Of a DNA stretch of 54,469 bases, positions 49,118 through 54,469 are shown piece after piece. The stretch spans positions 1 to 54,469 of the forward strand of contig JAITOY010000055.1 of NCBI GenBank assembly GCA_031289775.1, in the 5' to 3' direction. The position numbers and the translations under genes were made by a program. This DNA comes from Synergistaceae bacterium (lineage in GTDB: Bacteria > Synergistota > Synergistia > Synergistales > Synergistaceae). Each line of letters starts with the position of its first letter. Within the stretch, counting starts at the first letter, position 1. The notes beneath the pieces are model-generated. The model was given only the letters and a program-made list of their open reading frames with translations, did not search any database and was not told the DNA's origin.

Positions 49118-50329
49118 TCATTTTTCCCTCCCCCGTGGCAAATCGCGCACTGTGACCCGCTCATTAGGGCAGTGCATAAAAAGCGCGCGCGCGAGGCGCT
49201 CCGCAACGAAGTCAATGTCGTCGTCCTCCATTTCAGGAAACAGAGGAAGCGATATCTCGCCGGCGGAGAAGACCTCTGCGTTCGGAAACTCTCCCCCGAT
49301 AAACGCGAATTTCTCCCTGTAATAAGTATGCAGGTGAAGCGGCACATAGTGAACCTGCACGCCAATCCCCGCGTCGCGAAGCGACATGAAGACAGACCTG
49401 CGCAGATCTGCGTCAACACGCACCGGAAATAAATGGTACGAATGCCCTGGGTGATCTGGCGGAAGAACGAGGCCACAGATCGACGAAAGCGCGCTTCTGT
49501 ACCTGGCCGCGAGCTCCCTTCGCCTCGCGAGAAATTGCCCAAGCCTTTTGAGCTGGCTCTCGCCTAAAGCGCACGCGACGTCGGAAAGCCTGTAATTATA
49601 ACCCAAATCTATCATGTCATTGTCCCACGGTCCCTCGTATTGCCTTGCGAAATCCTCCGGCGACTTGACGATACCGTGTGAACGAAAGAGCCTGAGACGT
49701 CTCGCGAACTCTGGCGATTCAGTGACAACCATGCCGCCCTCCGCCGTAGTGATGTGCTTCACAGGGTGAAAGCTGAAAACTGTCATATCAGCCTCGCGCC
49801 CGACAGACAGGGCGCCGCGCTCGGCGCCGAGCGCGTGGCATGCGTCCTCGATCAACACAGCGCCGCTTCGATACGCGAGATCCCTGAAGCTCGAAATATC
49901 TACGGGATAACCCGCGTAGCTCACGGGCACGATCGCCCTGAGACGGCCGCCAGAACGCGCCCATGCGCTATCCGCCGCCGACGGGTCAAGGCACAGCGTA
50001 AGCGGCGAGATATCGGCAAACAACGGAACCCCGCCGCAGTATAAAGCGGCGTTCATCGAAGCGGCGAATGTGAGAGGAGTAGACAACACACGATCGCCTG
50101 GCGACAAGCCTGAAGCGTGCATCGCGCCGTGCAGAGCCGCCGTTCCGCTCGAAAAAGAAACAGCGAACGACGCGCCGACTCGCTCGGAAAAAGCGCGCTC
50201 AAATGAGTCGACCAGCGGGCCCGTAGTGAGCCAATCGCTCCGCAGTACGCGCTCGACCGCTAAAATATCCTCGTCGCTTATGCTCTGCCTGCCATAAGGA
50301 AGGAATTTTTTTGGAGTTTTCCCGCCCAC
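49118..50329 (-). CDS. pseC: PseC-like sugar aminotransferase (DegT/DnrJ/EryC1)
   Basis: A 403-residue PLP enzyme. The opening KKFLPYGRQSISDEDILAVERVLRSDWLTTGP is that of PseC, the 4-aminotransferase of pseudaminic acid biosynthesis. The PLP-binding part has SSGTAALHGAM, EDACHALG, FHPVKHITTAEGG (Lys Schiff base) and NYRLSDVACALGESQL. The start GTG at 50329 has AGGG 6 bases upstream. A TTG at 50347 would overlap the diguanylate cyclase stop by 10 bases. No other pse genes are nearby, so the sugar product is inferred only from this family match. Confidence 0.8.
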   Translation of the reverse strand: MGGKTPKKFLPYGRQSISDEDILAVERVLRSDWLTTGPLVDSFERAFSERVGASFAVSFSSGTAALHGAMHASGLSPGDRVLSTPLTFAASMNAALYCGGVPLFADISPLTLCLDPSAADSAWARSGGRLRAIVPVSYAGYPVDISSFRDLAYRSGAVLIEDACHALGAERGALSVGREADMTVFSFHPVKHITTAEGGMVVTESPEFARRLRLFRSHGIVKSPEDFARQYEGPWDNDMIDLGYNYRLSDVACALGESQLKRLGQFLARRRELAARYRSALSSICGLVLPPDHPGHSYHLFPVRVDADLRRSVFMSLRDAGIGVQVHYVPLHLHTYYREKFAFIGGEFPNAEVFSAGEISLPLFPEMEDDDIDFVAERLARALFMHCPNERVTVRDLPRGREK

Positions 50330-50337
50330 GACCGACC

Positions 50338-51240
50338 CTAGGAACAAACTTTGTCCCGTCCGGACTTCTTTGCGTTGTAAAGCATCTCGTCCGCTTTGCG
50401 GATAAAATCGCCCATCGCGTTTCCGTGCCGGGGCGTTATAGATGCCGCTCCGACGCTGATAGTCGCGGATGTCAGCTTTCCAGTTCCTGGAAATGGGACG
50501 ACCGCTGCCCTTACGTTCTCGCGTATCGTCTCGCCGACAGCTACAGCGCCTTCCAAATCAGTTCCTGGAAGTATTGCCGCGAACTCCTCGCCGCCCATTC
50601 GGGCGACCATATCGGCGGAGCGCCTCACCGCCGCCTCGAACACTCGCGCTATTGTCTGGAGAAGCACATCTCCCTGAGGGTGTCCGTAAGTATCGTTATA
50701 CGTTTTAAACTTGTCAACGTCCATCATAAGCAGACTAATCGGCGCCTCTTCGCGCCGCGCCCTGCTCCACTCCGTCATCATTCTCTCGTCGAAGCTTCTC
50801 CGGTTCGGTATGCCAGTAAGCGCGTCAATCATGCCCAACTGCTCTATCGTGCGGATTTGCTTTACAATTTGGATGTGAGTCCTGACCCTTACCCTGACAA
50901 TGGCGTTGTTGAACGGCTTTTTTATGTAGTCCACGGCGCCGAGCACCAGTCCCTTCTCCTCGTCCTCGGGGTCATCGAGACCGGTTATGAATATGACCGG
51001 GATGCTCCGCGTCGCGTCGTTCTCTTTCAGCTTCAGCAGAACTATAAAGCCGTTCATATCGGGCATAAGCACGTCGAGAAGTATGAGATCGGGTCTCTCG
51101 TCAACCGCCTTTTTTACGGCTGCCTGACCTGATTTCGCTATCAAGACGTCATAGTCGTTTTTGAGGATGTTGCCCAGTATATTGAGGCTGGATTTCTCGT
51201 CGTCCACAATCAAAATTCGAAATCTCGTATCATCCTTCAT
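50338..51240 (-). CDS. Response regulator with diguanylate cyclase (REC-GGDEF)
   Basis: A 300-residue two-domain protein. REC (about 8-120) has the acidic pair in IVDDEKSSL, phosphoacceptor Asp in LILLDVLMPDMNGF, and Lys in YIKKPFN. The GGDEF domain (135-300) reads GGEEF in MARMGGEEFAAILPG, with PNRRSFDERM and DVDKFKTYNDTYGHPQGD. The active GGEEF signature should make c-di-GMP; an RxxD inhibitory site just before it is not obvious. It lies directly upstream of, and overlaps or nearly abuts, pseC. No histidine kinase is adjacent. Confidence 0.92.
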   Translation of the reverse strand: MKDDTRFRILIVDDEKSSLNILGNILKNDYDVLIAKSGQAAVKKAVDERPDLILLDVLMPDMNGFIVLLKLKENDATRSIPVIFITGLDDPEDEEKGLVLGAVDYIKKPFNNAIVRVRVRTHIQIVKQIRTIEQLGMIDALTGIPNRRSFDERMMTEWSRARREEAPISLLMMDVDKFKTYNDTYGHPQGDVLLQTIARVFEAAVRRSADMVARMGGEEFAAILPGTDLEGAVAVGETIRENVRAAVVPFPGTGKLTSATISVGAASITPRHGNAMGDFIRKADEMLYNAKKSGRDKVCS

Positions 51241-51290
51241 TTCCAGCCTCCATTACAGACAATCTAAAATGTCTGAGCGGAACTATGGGG

Positions 51291-51312
51291 AAAAAGCGCA
51301 GACAGCCGCGCT
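51291..51312 (-). other. Attenuator-like hairpin in the diguanylate cyclase leader
   Basis: On the minus strand AGCGC (51312-51308) and GCGCT (51299-51295) pair across an 8-base loop and are followed by five T residues. The stem is short. It lies between the predicted promoter and the start codon, where it might cause premature termination. Confidence 0.3.
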
Positions 51313-51375
51313 CAAATAAATCCTTAAATTAAGTCGACGCTCACATTTTGGTCGCTGTTCGCAAGCATGTAGCGG

Positions 51376-51404
51376 ATTATAATCCTCATAATACCTTAAG
51401 TCAA
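51376..51404 (-). promoter_or_regulatory. Promoter of the diguanylate cyclase gene
   Basis: On the minus strand TTGACT (51404-51399) and TATAAT (51381-51376) are 17 bases apart. The -10 lies in the perfect palindrome GGATTATAATCC (51374-51385). The palindrome TACTCG-TT-CGAGTA (51408-51421) lies upstream of the -35. The leader would be about 130 bases and also holds CAGACA-N8-TGTCTG (51256-51275). Confidence 0.6.
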
Positions 51405-51471
51405 ATATACTCGTTCGAGTACTTTTTATTTTGACGCAACACGATATACGCGGCAATTTTTGAGATTTTAT

Positions 51472-51501
51472 TTGACAAATTATACCTATAGGCAATAACA
51501 T
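51472..51501 (+). promoter_or_regulatory. Possible promoter of the TerB-like gene
   Basis: A consensus TTGACA (51472-51477) is followed 18 bases later by TAACAT (51496-51501), a weaker -10. It lies about 64 bases before the start codon, in an AT-rich divergent intergenic region of 324 bases. Confidence 0.4.
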
Positions 51502-51564
51502 AAGGGGGCGCAAGCTACGTCAAAATATATATTGCTCTTCAAAATGCACAAGGGGTGGCGGCGA

Positions 51565-52353
51565 ATGTCGATGACTGGACTTTATTATGGGAGCGCAAGC
51601 CCGGATGAGGGTGGATTTATCGTTTCAGACGGCGGTTCTCGTCTCGTCCTTCCCCTTGAAGGCAAGCGATCCGGGGAGACAAAAAAATTGAGTGAAAAAG
51701 AGGGAAAAGCTGAAAAAGAAACGGCAAAAACTCTCGATATTCTGATGGCGGACGCGTTGTGCGCCCTTTTCGGCGTTGAATGCAAGGGGAGACTTTCAGT
51801 TGACGAGCGGCGCAATCTGGCGTCATTGGCCGCTAGCGCAGGCTACCTGATTGTCCCGGACATAACGAGGGAACCGATCGACGACAGCGAGGTTCAGGCG
51901 ACGCTTGTCCCAATACTGCCGGACGACTCGCTGTCGCAGATCTACCGGATCGCGCATCTCGTGATTGAGCTCGGGATCGCAATCGCGATGTCGGACGGAA
52001 AGGTCGGGACGCGCGAAATCGTCCAACTTTCATACGTCATGGAGAGGCATTTCAAATTCACTGGCCTGGAGATACGGGCGCTTAGGGCGCTAAAAGATTT
52101 CTGCCTCATATTCCCGCCCGGCATCGTCCAGACTGCCAGACGCCTCGTCTCCATCCTTTCGCCCGACGAGCGCGTGGAAATAGCGGGAATGATGACGACA
52201 GTCGCGGCTTCGGCTCGAAACGGACAGATCGGGCCTGGCGAGATAGAGGGGCTGTTGGCCCTTTTCAGAACCTTCGAGATTGACGAGAGCGAACTCGACC
52301 GCATAATCAGGGAACTCCATATTAAGAGAGTCTGGGTACTGCTGAAAAATTGA
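51565..52353 (+). CDS. TerB-like domain protein
   Basis: A 262-residue cytosolic protein whose C-terminal 130 residues are all-helical and resemble a TerB (tellurite-resistance, DjlA N-domain-like) module. LVIELGIAIAMSDGKVGTREI carries the DG-K-x-x-x-E pattern, and a second, related repeat ASARNGQIGPGEIEGLLALFRTFEIDES follows. The N-terminal 110 residues are unassigned, with a charged Lys/Glu stretch (SEKEGKAEKE). The ATG at 51565 has AAGGGGTGG 6 bases upstream. It is monocistronic; tellurite resistance itself is not implied. Confidence 0.7.
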   Translation: MSMTGLYYGSASPDEGGFIVSDGGSRLVLPLEGKRSGETKKLSEKEGKAEKETAKTLDILMADALCALFGVECKGRLSVDERRNLASLAASAGYLIVPDITREPIDDSEVQATLVPILPDDSLSQIYRIAHLVIELGIAIAMSDGKVGTREIVQLSYVMERHFKFTGLEIRALRALKDFCLIFPPGIVQTARRLVSILSPDERVEIAGMMTTVAASARNGQIGPGEIEGLLALFRTFEIDESELDRIIRELHIKRVWVLLKN

Positions 52354-52369
52354 CGGACTGACCAAAAGG

Positions 52370-52465
52370 CTGATTTATCGTCAGGCGCCTGAGGGGTTAC
52401 AATCAAAACTGGACAATCCCTGTGTTTTCAAACGGAGAAGTCCCATTTGGGTGATTTAATCAGCG
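52370..52465. repeat. Interspersed repeat, copy B
   Basis: A 96-bp element between the convergent TerB-like and GH39-like genes. It starts CTGATTTATCGTCAG and ends GATTTAATCAGCG, with GCTGATT and AATCAGC as terminal inverted repeats. Its right 46 bases align without gaps with copy C (CTGTGTT, then GATTTAATCAGCG). It occupies most of the 52354-52503 gap, where nothing else was recognised. Confidence 0.65.
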
Positions 52466-52503
52466 ATGTCACATGTCTCCATGTGAAAATGACAGTTTCG
52501 ACG

Positions 52504-54042
52504 TCAGCCGTTGACCCTTTTTATGAGGCAGACAAGAGCTGAGTTACAGCCAAGGTTTCGGCGTATGAAAGATGTCGAGACGACGTCCTCCTCGAAAATG
52601 ATCGGTTCGGCGGCCAATGAACATTTGAAGTCAAAAACAAACATCGTGAATCGATAGCGCCCCTGCGGCATACCATCCAACTCGACTGCTATTTCAAGTT
52701 TCTCCTCGCCCCCGGTTTTTCCGTCGCTCGTTGCGAGCGGACAAAGCAGGGCGGAGTAGCCAGGATTGCAGGCTATAACGCAACACTCCCCGTCTCCTTC
52801 GCTGAGCGCGAGAATCCTGTCGCTCTTATAGAGCACGTTCTGTCCGGGCTTCTTCATCCGCCCAATGAGAACCCTGATCATCCGCTCGGCCCACGTGCCG
52901 GGTTCTAGCTCCTTCGAGCCGTCGTCGGGCCAGAGGATGCCGGATATTCTGTCACCATACTCCAGCAAGTCGCGCATGAAGACGACCGCCCTCAAAAACG
53001 CGAGTTCCGGCGGGGGACGTCTCGTACCGCCAAGTTCGCCAGGCAGGATATTGCAATCCGTTACGTAAATGTCCCCGATCGTCGAGCCGCTGTCGTTTAT
53101 CACGCTCCAGACCCTGTCTACCTGCGAGGCGCCATAGCCGGCGAGCGTACGGCAGGACGGAAGCGAGAATATGGCTCGGTTGCCCTCGAACGACGAGTCG
53201 ATGTCAAGAGTGACGAAATCGGGCTCACAGTCGCTCGCCTTGCACACAATCAGCCTCTCCTCGAACACGTCCTGCTCCCTTGGCGAACTGCTCCTGACGG
53301 AGTGCAGGCCGACTCCGATTTTGCTGGAATAAGATTTCAAAAAACCGCGAATAGCGGCGTAACACTCCATAAATTTTGCGCCATCAATATGCCTTGAGTG
53401 TGCGACCGCAAAAAGGCTTTTCTTCCAATATTCGTCCGGCAGCCTTGCCAACGCGTCCATCAGAGATTTCACCTTGAGGACGCTCCCGCCAATGTCCAGA
53501 TTACCCAGATCGTCGAGGGGCGCCTTCGAGATGTCGAGCTTCACGAAAGAAAACAGCGCGATGCTCTCGAAAAACGAGAAAATATCGGCGTAATCATAAC
53601 CGCATAACGACGAACTAAGCGGAAAAGCGGTCATCCCATCGTCAAAGACGCCCTTGAAATAGACGTAGCCGCCGTCTGAAGTCTTCTGAACGAGCGAGAG
53701 TCGAGTTCTTACGTTTTTCTGAAACCCCTCTGCCAACTTCCCGATTTTGAAGATTTTTTTGGGGAGGCTCAGTTGCTTTTTCGTAGCGGCGTTAAACGCC
53801 ACGGACGCCCTTTCGACCTCGCGGGTTTTATCCCCATAGCCGCCGTCGCGCGCCGAACAGCGCACGAGCCTCTCCCTTTCCGCAATCTCCGGTTTGAGAC
53901 GCTCCTGGAGATTGCTTGCGTCGCGCGCTCCGCGCCGTTCTGCGCCATAGAAACATTTTCCCGGCCTCCTGCCCGCTTGCCTCGCAAAAATCGAAAGCGG
54001 CGCCTCCACATTAATGAACTCAATCCCGCATGACAAGCCCAC
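52504..54042 (-). CDS. GH39-like protein, apparently without catalytic residues
   Basis: A 512-residue protein. It was not recognised by a single motif, but its order of features follows GH39 (beta-xylosidase-like) barrels. VYFKGVFDDGM resembles the RFHGIFDDDM strand, YADIFSFFESIALFSFVKLD resembles the next strand, and FMECYAAIRGFLKSYSSKIGVG and EPDFVTLDID the following ones. In these families WNEP holds the acid/base Glu and TEWN the nucleophile; here they appear as AHSR and TDCN. The C-terminus looks like a beta sandwich. N-terminal 90 residues are unassigned. The GTG at 54042 follows GGGGGTG by 6 bases. It is next to an rrn operon. Confidence 0.5.
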   Translation of the reverse strand: MGLSCGIEFINVEAPLSIFARQAGRRPGKCFYGAERRGARDASNLQERLKPEIAERERLVRCSARDGGYGDKTREVERASVAFNAATKKQLSLPKKIFKIGKLAEGFQKNVRTRLSLVQKTSDGGYVYFKGVFDDGMTAFPLSSSLCGYDYADIFSFFESIALFSFVKLDISKAPLDDLGNLDIGGSVLKVKSLMDALARLPDEYWKKSLFAVAHSRHIDGAKFMECYAAIRGFLKSYSSKIGVGLHSVRSSSPREQDVFEERLIVCKASDCEPDFVTLDIDSSFEGNRAIFSLPSCRTLAGYGASQVDRVWSVINDSGSTIGDIYVTDCNILPGELGGTRRPPPELAFLRAVVFMRDLLEYGDRISGILWPDDGSKELEPGTWAERMIRVLIGRMKKPGQNVLYKSDRILALSEGDGECCVIACNPGYSALLCPLATSDGKTGGEEKLEIAVELDGMPQGRYRFTMFVFDFKCSLAAEPIIFEEDVVSTSFIRRNLGCNSALVCLIKRVNG

Positions 54043-54180
54043 TTAAAACACCCCCGAGCATTTCTCCCATTTTCCGAAATATAACCGTCGTCAGGAGAAA
54101 GCGACGCGGTGTCCTTACCCATAATCGCTTTCAGAATATATGCAAGTTTTTCTGCGTTGTGCGCCTATTACCTCAACTAA

Positions 54181-54214
54181 TTTTGAAAAAGTTTTGAAAA
54201 AGTCCTTGAAAAAG
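54181..54214 (+). promoter_or_regulatory. Phased A-tract direct repeats upstream of the rrn promoter
   Basis: TTTTGAAAAAG occurs twice in tandem (54181-54202), and a variant TCCTTGAAAAAG follows (54203-54214). The A5 tracts are spaced 11 and 12 bases apart, near one helical turn. They lie 16 bases upstream of the -35, in the position of a UP element or a bent activator site. Confidence 0.5.
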
Positions 54215-54229
54215 TCCTCGCGTGAGGGG

Positions 54230-54258
54230 TTGCTTATTCGAGAAAGCCGTGATATATT
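54230..54258 (+). promoter_or_regulatory. Promoter of the ribosomal RNA operon
   Basis: TTGCTT (54230-54235) and TATATT (54253-54258) are 17 bases apart. A GC-rich stretch beginning CGGCGTCGCG follows the -10 closely, typical of rRNA promoters under stringent control. The leader to the 16S 5' end is about 90 bases. Confidence 0.7.
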
Positions 54259-54353
54259 ATTCGGCGTCGCGTCTGTCGGCGCGGCGCCGCACCATGCCAA
54301 CAGAATACAGCGTGTAATATACATAACATTGCATTGCCGGTTAATTAACGAAA

Positions 54354-54469
<116 letters not shown>

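Noticed and set aside
51241-51564. A c-di-GMP riboswitch upstream of the diguanylate cyclase
   Set aside because: The conserved GEMM core could not be found on either strand; only generic hairpins are present.

Overview
The window is a GC-rich (roughly 55% by eye), gene-dense bacterial segment made almost entirely of chromosomal core genes. The content suggests the phylum Synergistota (Synergistaceae): a fused single-chain transketolase plus a split paralogue, CsaB with a DUF5693 partner, FtsEX/EnvC/Ctp in one run, fused siroheme decarboxylase subunits, TldD, an OmpH/Skp chaperone (so an outer membrane is present), RNase J, and many TTG/GTG starts behind strong Shine-Dalgarno sequences. The placement is inferred from gene content and is moderately confident. 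No phage, plasmid or CRISPR module was seen.

Layout. 1-1053: a complete tRNA-Gln/tRNA-Glu unit (promoter to terminator, minus strand) sits between decayed mobile-element pieces (an AAA transposition ATPase and an IS1634-type transposase). 1075-3792: GNAT acetyltransferase and a molbindin-like TOBE protein (minus), divergent from a DegP/HtrA protease. 4040-14305 (plus): transketolase, tRNA m1A methyltransferase, QueH, an AIR-synthase-like protein, MltG, DUF4911, TldD, FtsK and thiamine pyrophosphokinase, mostly overlapping or coupled. 14332-14526 is rpmB (minus). 14826-23237 (plus): a class A penicillin-binding protein, two flavodoxin-fold reductases, then methyltransferase-RsmI-MetG-TatD.

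23270-27228 (minus): YitT, MurJ, GNAT and a small unknown protein. 27374-27721 is an orphan membrane protein (plus). 27726-42758 is a long minus-strand run, read from high to low coordinates: DUF5693, CsaB, split transketolase-like pair, FtsE, FtsX, EnvC, Ctp, divergent polysaccharide deacetylase, PurA, RimI, macrodomain protein, AhbC, AhbA-AhbB fusion, PPOX-fold protein. It combines cell-division and envelope functions with haem synthesis. 42869-45929 (minus): Na/Pi transporter, UppP, Maf. 46079-51240 (minus): RNase J, adenosine-specific kinase, OmpH, PseC and a REC-GGDEF diguanylate cyclase. 51565-52353 is a TerB-like protein (plus), 52504-54042 a GH39-like protein (minus), and 54354 onward the start of a 16S rRNA gene with its promoter.

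The points most worth following up are a roughly 96-bp interspersed repeat found in three intergenic gaps, a split transketolase pair with eroded cofactor motifs inside the division/envelope operon, a GH39-like protein that appears to lack both catalytic glutamates, and several palindromic promoter regions.
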